Origin: Oscillospiraceae bacterium
GTDB taxonomy: Bacteria; Bacillota; Clostridia; Oscillospirales; Oscillospiraceae
DNA: 64,000 bases
Reading direction: 5' to 3'
Assembly (NCBI GenBank): GCA_017398725.1
Contig: JAFQFA010000015.1
Coordinates: 33,806-97,805, forward strand
Positions 33,215-42,385 of the stretch are shown in pieces; within the stretch, counting starts at the first letter, position 1; the number at the start of each line of letters is the position of its first letter. Made by a program: the position numbers and the translations under genes. The notes under the pieces were generated by a model that was given only the letters and a program-made list of their open reading frames with translations, was not told the origin of the DNA and searched no databases.

Positions 33215-34438
33215 ATGCTCTACGACACCGAGCTTCGTTTTCTGTGCGATACTTTGCAAAAATGTCATATTCAGACCCATATTATTGACATGTCACAGCC
33301 CCTGACCCAGCGTCTATCCCAAATGGACATTCCCACACAGCTTGGAGATATCGATGGCCTTGCAGACCTCGAATCCCGCCTGCCGCAGGTCCGCCCCGGC
33401 GTTGTGTACCGTTTCCGGGATCAGCTGGGATGTCATTTCCTGTACTGCTGCCTGCCCACCGCCGCCCGGGAGTCGTTGCTGGCGATCGGCCCTTATCTTG
33501 CCGAAAGTCCCGATTCCCAACAGATCTTGGAACTGGCTGAAAAGCACGGCGTTTCTCCCGGTCAGCTAAAATACCTGCAAAACTACTATAACAGCATACC
33601 TGTATTGCCAAACGCAAACCATCTGTTTGCTTTGGTGGAAACCTTTGCTGAACGGCTATGGGGTAAAAACGGCTTCACTGTGGAAGATGTGTTTTCTGAG
33701 CCCTACGAGCTTTTCCTTTCCCCGGAAGATAAAAAATCCCCTGCGGAAGATACCTTGTGGTATATGCGCTCTATAGAACAGCGTTATGCCTATGAAAATG
33801 AATTGATCGAAGCTGTATCCAAAGGGCACTCCCACAAAGCGGATATGATATATGATACATTTTCCCATTTAAGTCTGGAGCAGCGCTCCAATGATCCTCT
33901 AAGAAACGCCAAAAACTACTGCATCATTATGAACACCCTGCTGCGCAAAGCCGCAGAGCAAGGCGGTGTGCATCCTATGAATCTGGACCGTGTCTCCTCC
34001 GGCTTTGCCTTCCGGATCGAGCAGGCGGTGTCTCTGGAATCCGTTCCCGGGATCTTTTCGGAAATGTTTCACACCTACTGCCGGCTGGTGCGCAAAAACT
34101 CTCTGAAGGGCTACTCCCCGCCGGTGCAGCGGGCCGTAGCGCTGATCGAAGCCGACCTGTCTGCCAGCCTGAATCTTCGCACCATCGCTCACAACCTAAA
34201 CATCAGCAGCAGCTATCTTTCCTCCCTGTTCAAAAAAGAAACAGGGCAAACGCTCACCGACTACATCATCCTGCGCAGAATGGAACTGGCACGAAACCTT
34301 CTGTCCCGCACCAAACTGCAGGTGCAAACCGTTGCACAGCACTGCGGCATTCTGGATGTACACTATTTTTCCAAGCTCTTCAAAAAGGCCACCGGTATGA
34401 CCCCAAAGGAGTTCCGGCAAGTCAACAGCTCCAATTAA
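33215..34438 (+). CDS. AraC-family transcriptional regulator of glucuronide use
   Basis: 407 residues. The C-terminal 100 (about 310-405) hold two helix-turn-helix motifs: LRTIAHNLNISSSYLSSLFK and VQTVAQHCGILDVHYFSKLF, ending in the family motif TGMTPKEFR. The N-terminal 300 residues are not a cupin arm type and resemble the long sensor regions of YesN-like regulators without a receiver domain. The start at 33215 has GGAGGG eight bases upstream. Its place between the divergent transporter/glucuronidase operon and uxuA suggests local control in response to a pathway intermediate. Confidence 0.9.
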   Translation: MLYDTELRFLCDTLQKCHIQTHIIDMSQPLTQRLSQMDIPTQLGDIDGLADLESRLPQVRPGVVYRFRDQLGCHFLYCCLPTAARESLLAIGPYLAESPDSQQILELAEKHGVSPGQLKYLQNYYNSIPVLPNANHLFALVETFAERLWGKNGFTVEDVFSEPYELFLSPEDKKSPAEDTLWYMRSIEQRYAYENELIEAVSKGHSHKADMIYDTFSHLSLEQRSNDPLRNAKNYCIIMNTLLRKAAEQGGVHPMNLDRVSSGFAFRIEQAVSLESVPGIFSEMFHTYCRLVRKNSLKGYSPPVQRAVALIEADLSASLNLRTIAHNLNISSSYLSSLFKKETGQTLTDYIILRRMELARNLLSRTKLQVQTVAQHCGILDVHYFSKLFKKATGMTPKEFRQVNSSN

Positions 34439-34484
34439 CGGTCCCCCACCGGATTTACGAAAGATCATCAAGGAGGAATTATTT

Positions 34485-35573
34485 ATGCCAATGCAAATGG
34501 GTTTCCGTTGGTACGGCGAGGGCAACGATAAGATAAAGCTCTCCGATATTAAGCAGATCCCCGGTGTAACAAGCATCGTATGGGCGCTGCATCATAAAAT
34601 GCCCGGAGAAATCTGGGAAGAAGAAGAGATCGCACAGGTAAAAGCCCAATGTGATCAGTACGGTTTCAATATCGATGTGGTGGAATCCGTAAACGTTCAT
34701 GATGACATCAAGATCGGTCTGCCCACCCGGGATCAGTACATCGAAAACTACAAGATCACTATGCGTAATCTGGCCAAATACGGTGTCAAGGTGATCTGCT
34801 ACAACTTTATGCCTATTTTTGACTGGACCAGATCCAATCTGTTCCACGAAGTAGGCGACGGCTCTACCGCACTGTTCTACGAAAAGGGCATGATCCAAGA
34901 TGATTACAACGCCATGGCAAAGTATATTTTGGACTTCACCGAAAAATACAACATGTCTTTCCCCGGCTGGGAGCCGGAGCGGATGGCAAAGCTGGACGAG
35001 CTTTTTAAGGCCTACAAGGACGTGGATCACGAAACCCTGTGGGCAAACCTCAAATATTTCTTGGAGGCACTGATGCCTACCTGCGAAGAGACCGGCATCA
35101 AAATGGCCATCCATATGGACGATCCCCCTTGGGATATTTTCGGTCTCCCCCGGTTACTTATTAACGAAGAAAATATCGACCGTTTCCTGAAAATGGTGGA
35201 TCACCCCTGCAACTGTCTGACTCTTTGCTCCGGCAGTTTGAACGCCGACCCCCGGAACGATGTAGCAAAGATCGTCCGCAAGCACTGCCACCGGATCGCT
35301 TTTGCCCATATCCGCAATGTCAAACACTTTGAAAACGGTGATTTTTCCGAAGCCAGCCACCGGGATTGCGATGGCGACACCGGAATCCTGAATATTTTGA
35401 AGGCATACCACGATTGCGGCTTTGAAGGTTATATCCGCCCAGATCATGGACGTCATCTGTGGGATGAAGGTCCGGGCAATGTGCGTCCCGGCTACGGTTT
35501 GTATGACCGGGCACTGGGTATCATGTATATGCTGGGTGTCTGGGATATGCTGGACAAGCTAGCAGGCAAATAA
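34485..35573 (+). CDS. uxuA: Mannonate dehydratase
   Basis: Dehydrates D-mannonate to 2-keto-3-deoxygluconate. 362 residues of the xylose-isomerase-like TIM barrel: MGFRWYGEGND at the N-terminus, VVESVNVHDDIKIG, YNFMPIFDWTR, MAIHMDDPPWDIFGLPR with metal ligands, and YIRPDHGRHLWDE near the C-terminus, all UxuA hallmarks. GGAGG lies upstream. Second gene after the AraC regulator (46-base gap), followed by the reductase and KDG kinase. Confidence 0.97.
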   Translation: MPMQMGFRWYGEGNDKIKLSDIKQIPGVTSIVWALHHKMPGEIWEEEEIAQVKAQCDQYGFNIDVVESVNVHDDIKIGLPTRDQYIENYKITMRNLAKYGVKVICYNFMPIFDWTRSNLFHEVGDGSTALFYEKGMIQDDYNAMAKYILDFTEKYNMSFPGWEPERMAKLDELFKAYKDVDHETLWANLKYFLEALMPTCEETGIKMAIHMDDPPWDIFGLPRLLINEENIDRFLKMVDHPCNCLTLCSGSLNADPRNDVAKIVRKHCHRIAFAHIRNVKHFENGDFSEASHRDCDGDTGILNILKAYHDCGFEGYIRPDHGRHLWDEGPGNVRPGYGLYDRALGIMYMLGVWDMLDKLAGK

Positions 35574-35631
35574 AAACATCCGGAGCGCCCGACGTTCCCT
35601 TTTACATCAAAACTTTTGGAGGTAATTAGCT

Positions 35632-36477
35632 ATGGCAAATCTTCCCCTGAACATTGATTATACCGGCAAGGTGGTGGTAGTCACCGGTGCCGGCGGATTG
35701 ATCTGCGGCGCAATGGCTGCCGCTTTCGCCCGCAGCGGTGCCAAGGTGGCCTGTCTGGACCTGAACGAAGAAGCTGTTAAAAAACTCGCCGACGAGCTGA
35801 AGGCCGAAGGCTACATTGCCGAAGGCTACAAAGCAAATGTATTGGAGCCTGCCGCTTTGGAGGAAGTCCATCAGGCGGTTCTGAAAGATCTTGGCCCCTG
35901 CGATATTCTGGTTAACGGTGCCGGCGGCAACAACCCCCGTGCTACCACCGACAACGAGTATCAGCACGAAGCAAAAGAGGGTGGCAAGTCCTTCTTTGAT
36001 TTGGATGCTGCCGGCGTGGACTTTGTGTTCAAGCTGAATTTCCAAGGCACCCTGTTGCCCACCCAGACCTTTGCCAAGGATATGGTGGCTAAGAAAAACG
36101 GCGTGATCCTGAACATTTCCTCCATGAACGCCTATACCCCTTTGACCAAGATTCCCGCTTACTCCGCCGCCAAGGCCGGTATTTCCAACTTTACCCAGTG
36201 GCTGGCTACCCACTTTGCCGGCACCGGCATCCGGTGTAACGCCATTGCCCCCGGCTTCTTGGTATCCGCCCAGAACAAAGCTTTGCTCTTTAATGAGGAC
36301 GGCACACCTACTGCCCGCTCCGCCAAGATCCTGAACGGCACACCTACCGCCCGGTTTGTGGATGCCGAGGAACTGATCGGTGCGACCCTGTTCCTGTGCG
36401 ACGATCGGGCGGCCTCCGCCATCACCGGTGTGGTACTGCCTGTGGATGCCGGTTTCGCCGCTTATTCCGGTGTATAA
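35632..36477 (+). CDS. SDR-type D-mannonate oxidoreductase (fructuronate reductase)
   Basis: 281-residue short-chain dehydrogenase. NAD-binding VTGAGGLICG lies near 20, the catalytic serine in NISSMNAYTP, and YSAAKAG provides the Tyr-x-x-x-Lys pair. The family sequence NLPLNIDYTGKVVVVTGAGG is that of the SDR isozyme found in uxuA operons of Firmicutes, replacing the unrelated long-chain UxuB. It would interconvert fructuronate and mannonate. Sits 58 bases after uxuA with its own GGAGG and 17 bases before kdgK. Confidence 0.92.
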   Translation: MANLPLNIDYTGKVVVVTGAGGLICGAMAAAFARSGAKVACLDLNEEAVKKLADELKAEGYIAEGYKANVLEPAALEEVHQAVLKDLGPCDILVNGAGGNNPRATTDNEYQHEAKEGGKSFFDLDAAGVDFVFKLNFQGTLLPTQTFAKDMVAKKNGVILNISSMNAYTPLTKIPAYSAAKAGISNFTQWLATHFAGTGIRCNAIAPGFLVSAQNKALLFNEDGTPTARSAKILNGTPTARFVDAEELIGATLFLCDDRAASAITGVVLPVDAGFAAYSGV

Positions 36478-36494
36478 TTTAGGAGGTAACGCAA

Positions 36495-37523
36495 ATGGCT
36501 AGAATTATTACTTTCGGTGAGCTGATGCTGCGTCTGCAGCCTTATAACTATGAGCGCTTTGTCCAATGCGACCATGTGGAATTTACCTTTGGCGGTGGTG
36601 AAGCCAATGTAGCTGTGTCTTTGGCCAATTACGGTATGGATGCCGCTTATGTGACCAAGCTGCCTACCCACGCCATCGGTCAGTCTGCCGTAAACTCTCT
36701 GCGGCGCTACGGCGTAGACACCTCCAAAATCGTCCGCGGCGGCGATCGGGTTGGTATTTACTTCAACGAAAAGGGTGCTTCCCAGCGTGGCTCTGTTTGC
36801 ATCTATGACCGGGCCCATTCCGCAATCAGCCTAGCTTCCCCCAGTGATTTCGATTGGGATGCAATTTTTGAGGGTGCCGATTGGTTTCATTTCACCGGTA
36901 TCACCCCGGCGCTGGGAGGAAATCTGGTGCAGATCTGCAAAGAGGCCTGTCAGGCCGCCAAGGCCCGGGGCATTAAGATCTCCTGCGACCTGAACTACCG
37001 AGGCAAGCTGTGGACCCGGGAGCAGGCGCGGGCCGCTATGACCGAGCTGTGTCAGTATGTGGATGTATGCATCTCCAACGAAGAAGACGCCAAGGATGTA
37101 TTCGGCATTGAAGCGGAAGCCACCGACATTTATGCAGGCGAGCTTAACCACGAAGGCTACAAGTCCGTAGCAAAGCAGTTGGCGGATCGGTTCGGCTTCG
37201 AGATGGTTGCCATCACCTTGCGGGAAAGCCACAGCGCCTTTGACAATGGCTGGAGCGCCATGCTGTACAATGTAGCAAAAAATGAATACTGCTTCTCCAA
37301 GAAATATCAGCTGCACATCATTGACCGGGTAGGCGGCGGTGACTCTTTCGGCGGCGGTCTGATTTACAGCCTGCTTACCGGTAAGGACACCCAAGCTGCC
37401 GTGGAATTTGCCGTAGCTGCTTCTGCTTTGAAGCATTCTATTGAGGGCGACTACAACATGGTCACCGTCGCCGAGGTAGAAAAGCTGGCCGGTGGCGACG
37501 GCTCCGGCCGAATCCAGCGCTAA
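36495..37523 (+). CDS. kdgK: 2-keto-3-deoxygluconate kinase
   Basis: PfkB-family sugar kinase of 342 residues making KDPG. FGGGEANVAVSLANYG near 33 is the substrate-side PfkB motif, and VGGGDSFGGGLIYSL near 280 is signature 2 with the catalytic aspartate. Context fixes KDG as the likely substrate. AGGAGG lies ten bases before the ATG. Last gene of the AraC-uxuA-SDR-kdgK unit; the KDPG aldolase that completes the route is not in this window. Confidence 0.94.
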   Translation: MARIITFGELMLRLQPYNYERFVQCDHVEFTFGGGEANVAVSLANYGMDAAYVTKLPTHAIGQSAVNSLRRYGVDTSKIVRGGDRVGIYFNEKGASQRGSVCIYDRAHSAISLASPSDFDWDAIFEGADWFHFTGITPALGGNLVQICKEACQAAKARGIKISCDLNYRGKLWTREQARAAMTELCQYVDVCISNEEDAKDVFGIEAEATDIYAGELNHEGYKSVAKQLADRFGFEMVAITLRESHSAFDNGWSAMLYNVAKNEYCFSKKYQLHIIDRVGGGDSFGGGLIYSLLTGKDTQAAVEFAVAASALKHSIEGDYNMVTVAEVEKLAGGDGSGRIQR

Positions 37524-37551
37524 ATCGTTGTTACCTACTTATAAAAACGCA

Positions 37552-37583
37552 AATCGGTCAGTTCCTTTCGGAACTGACCGATT
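37552..37583 (+). terminator. Terminator of the uxuA-kdgK operon
   Basis: Fourteen-base stem AATCGGTCAGTTCC/GGAACTGACCGATT with loop TTTC, tail GATTGTTTC; also suitable for the convergent nagA-like gene. Confidence 0.88.
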
Positions 37584-37590
37584 GATTGTT

Positions 37591-38757
37591 TCATTTGACC
37601 ACTTTCCCACCGAGGACAACGGACTTTACATTCATTTTGATGTCCACAAAAATCAGGTCCGCCCGCAGACCCACCCGGATCTCGCCCCGGTCATTCAGGC
37701 CCACGGCCTTTGCCGGATTATAAGAGCCTACCTTGAACGCATCCACAATGGATGCACCGGTATGCTTCATATAGTTACGGCAGGCTGCATTTAAGGTCAG
37801 CTTAGAACCGGAAATATCGATCCGGCCGTCTTTTCTGTAAGTAAAGTTCAAATCTGTCACGTGCGCAAGGCCGGGAACCTCAATGGAATCGTGGATCGTC
37901 TGATCGGAGATCAGAATGATCCGGTCATCGCCCTTGATTCTACGAACCAACCGCTGCATATAGGGATTTACATGGATACCCGCGCTGTCGGAGATCAGTT
38001 CTGCATAAATATCCTGATTATAATTGACACCTTCATCCACGCAAACACCCCGACACTCCGGATAATTGACGATGGTACCGGTGGCATTGGTATGGTGGGT
38101 ACCAATACACAATCCGTAAGGCATCAGTGCTTCGATCTGCTGCGGAGTCGCCTCACTGTGGGTCACCGCAAAACGAACATTGGGATTGGCGGCCTTGGCA
38201 GCCTTTACAAAAACCTCCATATTCTCCCGCTCCGGTGCTGTACCCCAAACACGAATAATATCCGCACCGGCCTTTAAAAGAGGTTCAAAGTCCTCCGGAA
38301 CAGGATCGAATACCCGGGGCACATCCACCCCTTTCGCATTGGACATAGATCCGTAACCGGGATTGATAAAGGGTCCCTCCATGTAGATACCGGCAATGAT
38401 GGAGCCCTCAGGAGCGGCCATTGCCTTGCGGATACGGTCGATCTGCTCCAGATACTCAGTCTGTGTTCCCCGGGTACTGGGAGTAGCCAGAATCGAAGTC
38501 GTTCCGTTTTCCAAATGCTCTTTTGTCGCCGTTTCCGGATCATGAATAAAACGAACACCTGTGCCGGAATGGCAATGAATATCCACAAGACCGGGACCTA
38601 CATAGGCCCCATGGGCATCCACGATCTCGCATCCTTCCGGGATCGGTGTCGTGCGCATCTGGCCAAAGCCGGCAATTTTCCCGTCCTCGACAAACAGCAC
38701 AGCTTCAGGAATCAGGTGATCCCGCATAACAAGTTCCGCGTTAATAATTGCAAGCAT
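37591..38757 (-). CDS. NagA-like amidohydrolase
   Basis: 388-residue amidohydrolase resembling N-acetylglucosamine-6-phosphate deacetylase. Metal-site motifs: GLVDIHCHSGTG near 50, YMEGPFINP (metal glutamate) near 124, FAVTHSEAT near 190, GTHHTNAT near 210 and LISDQ near 285. The usual NagA forms HGH, THLFNAM and TDA are altered here, so a related N-acetyl sugar or another substrate is possible. The start at 38757 has GGAGGG eight bases upstream. Single gene with its own promoter, convergent with kdgK. No nagB is nearby. Confidence 0.8.
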   Translation of the reverse strand: MLAIINAELVMRDHLIPEAVLFVEDGKIAGFGQMRTTPIPEGCEIVDAHGAYVGPGLVDIHCHSGTGVRFIHDPETATKEHLENGTTSILATPSTRGTQTEYLEQIDRIRKAMAAPEGSIIAGIYMEGPFINPGYGSMSNAKGVDVPRVFDPVPEDFEPLLKAGADIIRVWGTAPERENMEVFVKAAKAANPNVRFAVTHSEATPQQIEALMPYGLCIGTHHTNATGTIVNYPECRGVCVDEGVNYNQDIYAELISDSAGIHVNPYMQRLVRRIKGDDRIILISDQTIHDSIEVPGLAHVTDLNFTYRKDGRIDISGSKLTLNAACRNYMKHTGASIVDAFKVGSYNPAKAVGLNDRGEIRVGLRADLIFVDIKMNVKSVVLGGKVVK

Positions 38758-38801
38758 CGTACATTCCCTCCAAATCCGCGGCAAAATACCAATGTATGCC
38801 T

Positions 38802-38830
38802 ATCATAGCACAGGCTATATTGTAACTCAA
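38802..38830 (-). promoter_or_regulatory. Promoter of the NagA-like gene
   Basis: TTGAGT, 17-base spacer, TATGAT on the minus strand, 45 bases before the start. Confidence 0.6.
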
Positions 38831-38926
38831 ACACTTTTTATTGGACGATGCCAATGTTTCGTCGCATCCCGCCAGTCAAAACCTGCCGTCGGTTTTTGAA
38901 CTTTTTTCACGCGCCGGGAAAATCGG

Positions 38927-38955
38927 TTTACATTTTACCAAAAGAATGATACAAT
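38927..38955 (+). promoter_or_regulatory. Promoter of rodA-uxaC
   Basis: TTTACA, 17-base spacer, TACAAT, 23 bases before the rodA start. Confidence 0.7.
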
Positions 38956-38977
38956 GTTAGTTAAAGGAGGTGACGGA

Positions 38978-40150
38978 ATGCGTCGCTATATCAATAAGCT
39001 GACCGAAGCTTTTCGCAAGGCAGACCTGATTCTGCTGCTTTTATGTGTGGTAACCACTGTTTTCGGTTTGCTGATCATCGCTAGCACCACCAATGCCAGC
39101 GCCCAAGGACCGCTCCGTTACCTTGGCGTGCAGATCGGCGCGGCCATTGCCGGTGTGCTTGCTTATCTTTTCTTTTCTTCCATCGATACGGAATTTTTCT
39201 CCGAACGGCGCAATGTGCTGATCGCATTCAACACCGTTGCGCTGCTTTTGCTGGTCCCCTTCGGTACAGATCTGGGCACCGGTAATAAGAGCTGGTTGAA
39301 CTTCCCCTTTTTGCCCTTTGACATTCAGCCTGCAGAGGTATGTAAAATCTCCTTTGTGCTGGTTATGGCATCCGTCATGGCTTCCCGGCAAAATAACATT
39401 TCCTCTCCTTTGTCCATCGGCTACATCATCTTCAATATGATCTTAGTGGTGGGCTTGAATCTGCTGGTCTCCCGGGATATGGGCGTTTCTCTGATCTTCG
39501 TATTTATCACCGTGGGTATGGTTTGGGCCGGCGGCGTCAGCATTCTATGGTTTTTGACCGCTTTTGCCGGTCTGGCACTGATGGCACCCCTTGCATGGGA
39601 GTTTTTCCTCAACGACAATCAGCGCAAGCGAATCATGGTGCTGTTTAATCCCAGCTTAGACCCCCAAGGCACCGGCGCGCTGTATCATACCAACCGAGCA
39701 CTGCGCTCCCTCACCGGCGGCGGTTTGACCGGTCAAGGTCTGTTCCAAGGCAACCGCACCCAGACAAGAGGCGCACTGTTTGCCCAGCATACTGACTTTA
39801 TTTTTGCTGCCATTGGTGAAGAATTGGGCTTTTTGGGCTGCGCCGTGGTTTTGCTTCTGCTGGCATTGATCGTCGCCCGGTGCATCTGGGTCGGCAACCG
39901 CAGCACCGACTATCTGCGCAAGCTGGTGTGCTACGGCACAGCGGCCGCCTTGATCTTCCAAATCGTCATCAACATCGGCATGTGCATCGGTGTGATGCCG
40001 GTCATCGGTCTGACCCTGCCCTTTATCAGCTACGGTGGCTCCTCACTGATCACCCTGTATGCTATGCTGGGACTTGTTTCCGGCGTATATGCCCGCCCCC
40101 ACCCCACCAGTCATGAGCGATACATCCGCGCCCCTATCCAACATTTATAA
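38978..40150 (+). CDS. rodA: RodA/FtsW-family peptidoglycan glycosyltransferase (SEDS protein)
   Basis: 390-residue SEDS protein with about ten membrane helices; polymerises lipid II with a partner class B PBP. Seen are a long extracytoplasmic segment with QPAEVCKISFVLVMA, the catalytic-region aspartate in SRDMGVSL (the usual form is QPDLGT, so this is a variant), and the C-terminal PFISYGGSSLITLYAMLGLVSGV signature. The start at 38978 has AAGGAGGTGA, a near-perfect ribosome site. RodA is a better name than FtsW by length and lack of a division cluster. Only ten bases separate it from uxaC. Confidence 0.88.
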   Translation: MRRYINKLTEAFRKADLILLLLCVVTTVFGLLIIASTTNASAQGPLRYLGVQIGAAIAGVLAYLFFSSIDTEFFSERRNVLIAFNTVALLLLVPFGTDLGTGNKSWLNFPFLPFDIQPAEVCKISFVLVMASVMASRQNNISSPLSIGYIIFNMILVVGLNLLVSRDMGVSLIFVFITVGMVWAGGVSILWFLTAFAGLALMAPLAWEFFLNDNQRKRIMVLFNPSLDPQGTGALYHTNRALRSLTGGGLTGQGLFQGNRTQTRGALFAQHTDFIFAAIGEELGFLGCAVVLLLLALIVARCIWVGNRSTDYLRKLVCYGTAAALIFQIVINIGMCIGVMPVIGLTLPFISYGGSSLITLYAMLGLVSGVYARPHPTSHERYIRAPIQHL

Positions 40151-40160
40151 GGAGGCTTCC

Positions 40161-41597
40161 ATGAAAGCATTTATGGACCGGGATTTCCTCTTGGAAACAG
40201 AAACCGCAAAGCACCTTTTTCATGATTATGCTGAAAATCTCCCGCTGGCAGACTACCATTGCCACTTAAATCCCAAAGAGATCTGGGAAGACCGACGCTT
40301 TGAAAACCTTACCGAGGTTTGGCTGGGCGGTTTGGACGAAAACGGAACGCCCGCGGGCGATCACTACAAATGGCGGTTGATGCGTTCTAACGGAGTGGAA
40401 GAATGCTATGTGACCGGCAACAAAGACCCTTATGAACGGTTTTTAAAATTGGTGGAGGCGCTGGAGCTGGCCATCGGCAACCCTATGTATCACTGGTGTC
40501 ATCTGGAACTAAAGCAGTTTTTCGGCGTAGAGGAGCCTTTGACTTTGGAAAGTGCCCCCCGCATCTGGGAACACTGCAACCGTCTTTTGCAAACCGATCC
40601 GGATATGACCGCCCGGGGACTGATCCGCAAAGCCAATGTTGCCTTTATCGGCACCACTGACGACCCTGTGGATGATCTGTGCTGGCACGAAAAGCTCTCC
40701 CACGATAAGACCGCGACCTTCCGTGTCTGCCCCTCTTTCCGCCCTGACAAGGCCATGAACATCCACAAGCCGGGCTTTGCCGACTATATTCAAAAACTGG
40801 CTGCCAGTGTTGGCAAAGACGCATTGACCTCCGCCCGGGAAGTCCGGGATGCCCTGCTGAACAGAATCGAATATTTCTATGATCGCGGCTGCAAGGCCAG
40901 CGACCACGGTTTTGAGGATGTGGTTCCTTTCCGCCCCATTACGATAGAGGAAGCGGATGCGATCTTCCAAAAAGCCATGGCAGGAGAAGCGGTGACCCGG
41001 GAAGAAGCAGAAGGCTATCAAACGGTACTGCTGCTGGCCATGGGCAAGGCCTACCACAAGCTGGGTATGGCTATGCAGATCCACTATTCCTGCCTGCGCA
41101 ACACCAACGCACGGATGTTCAAAACCTTAGGTGCAGATGCCGGCTTTGATGCCATTGCCCAAAACACCTGCGGTGTAAACATCTTCCGGCTGCTGTCGGA
41201 GCTGGACAGCACCCATCAATGCCCCAAAACCATTTTGTACTCCTTGAATCCCGCTGACAATGCGCAACTGGGCACATTGATCGGCAGTTTCCAAGACAGC
41301 ACCATTCCCGGCAAGATCCAGCATGGCTCTGCTTGGTGGTTTAACGACACCAAGACCGGCATGCAGGAGCAAATGACCTCCCTTGCCAATCTGGGTATCC
41401 TCGGCAACTTTGTGGGCATGCTCACCGACTCCCGCAGCTTCCTCAGCTACGCCCGGCATGATTACTTCCGCCGAATCCTATGCAACCTGATTGGCAATTG
41501 GGTGGAAAACGGCGAGTATCCCCGCAACGACGCCGCCCTGAAGCGAATCGTAGAATCCATCAGTTTCTATAACGCCAAGCGATATTTTGATATTTAA
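40161..41597 (+). CDS. uxaC: Glucuronate isomerase
   Basis: Converts D-glucuronate to D-fructuronate (and galacturonate to tagaturonate). 478 residues of the uronate isomerase family in the amidohydrolase superfamily: LADYHCHLNPKEI with metal histidines near 28, GTTDDPVDDL near 168, KLGMAMQIHYSC near 305, and TDSRSFLSYARHDYFRR near 418 with the catalytic Asp/Arg. AAGGAGG precedes the ATG at 40161; ORF extension upstream lies inside rodA. It supplies the first step after glucuronidase but is separated from the other uronate genes and coupled to rodA. Confidence 0.97.
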   Translation: MKAFMDRDFLLETETAKHLFHDYAENLPLADYHCHLNPKEIWEDRRFENLTEVWLGGLDENGTPAGDHYKWRLMRSNGVEECYVTGNKDPYERFLKLVEALELAIGNPMYHWCHLELKQFFGVEEPLTLESAPRIWEHCNRLLQTDPDMTARGLIRKANVAFIGTTDDPVDDLCWHEKLSHDKTATFRVCPSFRPDKAMNIHKPGFADYIQKLAASVGKDALTSAREVRDALLNRIEYFYDRGCKASDHGFEDVVPFRPITIEEADAIFQKAMAGEAVTREEAEGYQTVLLLAMGKAYHKLGMAMQIHYSCLRNTNARMFKTLGADAGFDAIAQNTCGVNIFRLLSELDSTHQCPKTILYSLNPADNAQLGTLIGSFQDSTIPGKIQHGSAWWFNDTKTGMQEQMTSLANLGILGNFVGMLTDSRSFLSYARHDYFRRILCNLIGNWVENGEYPRNDAALKRIVESISFYNAKRYFDI

Positions 41598-41608
41598 CGA
41601 ATTACAAG

Positions 41609-41640
41609 ACGCCCCGGCTGATTTTCATCAGCCGGGGCGT
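41609..41640. terminator. Bidirectional terminator
   Basis: Thirteen-base stem ACGCCCCGGCTGA/TCAGCCGGGGCGT between convergent uxaC and the amino acid ABC ATPase gene; plus-strand tail TGTTTTA. Confidence 0.92.
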
Positions 41641-41644
41641 TGTT

Positions 41645-42385
41645 TTAATTGTTGCGGAAGCGAGCAAGGAAATCCTTTGTTTCCTGCTTTTGGGGGTCGC
41701 CGAAAAGCTGCTCCGGACTGCCCTGTTCGCAGATAACACCTTGGTTCATATAGACCACCCGGTTACTGACATCCCGGGCAAAGGCCATCTCATGGGTCAC
41801 CACCAGCATGGTCATGCCTTCGTGGGCCAGCTGCTGCATAACAGAGAGCACTTCACCCACCATTTCCGGATCCAATGCGGAGGTAGGCTCGTCAAACAAA
41901 AGCACCTCAGGGCTCATAGCCAAAGCACGGGCAATGGCCACACGCTGCTTCTGACCACCGGAAAGCTGCCGGGGTTTGGCATTGATATAGGGAGCCATGC
42001 CAACCTTTTCCAGATAGTACATAGCGTTTTTCCGGGCTTCTTCTTTCCCCCGCTTCAACACCTTCATCTGGCCTACCATGCAGTTTTTCAGCACGGTCAT
42101 ATTGTTAAACAGGTTGAAGGACTGGAACACCATGCCCACATGGGAGCGGTATTCGTGGGCCTTCACCTTCCGGTCTGCCACATTTTTGCCGTTGTACCAG
42201 ATCTCACCGGCTGTAGGGGTCTCCAAAAGGTTAATGCACCGCAGCAGGGTGGATTTGCCGGAGCCGGAAGCGCCGATCACAGAGATCACATCGCCCTTAT
42301 TCACGGTAAAATCGATATCCTTGAGCACCTGATTCTTGCCAAAGGCCTTGGACAGGTGCTTCACTTCCAAGATCATTTCACTCAT
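41645..42385 (-). CDS. Polar amino acid ABC transporter ATPase
   Basis: 246-residue GlnQ/HisP-type ATPase: Walker [10 protein letters not shown] near 37, Q-loop [10 protein letters not shown], signature [15 protein letters not shown] near 138, Walker [14 protein letters not shown], and VTHEM. This subfamily serves uptake of polar or basic amino acids. Its start overlaps the permease stop (TGATG). Third gene of a riboswitch-controlled importer, most likely for lysine. Confidence 0.95.
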   Translation of the reverse strand: MSEMILEVKHLSKAFGKNQVLKDIDFTVNKGDVISVIGASGSGKSTLLRCINLLETPTAGEIWYNGKNVADRKVKAHEYRSHVGMVFQSFNLFNNMTVLKNCMVGQMKVLKRGKEEARKNAMYYLEKVGMAPYINAKPRQLSGGQKQRVAIARALAMSPEVLLFDEPTSALDPEMVGEVLSVMQQLAHEGMTMLVVTHEMAFARDVSNRVVYMNQGVICEQGSPEQLFGDPQKQETKDFLARFRNN

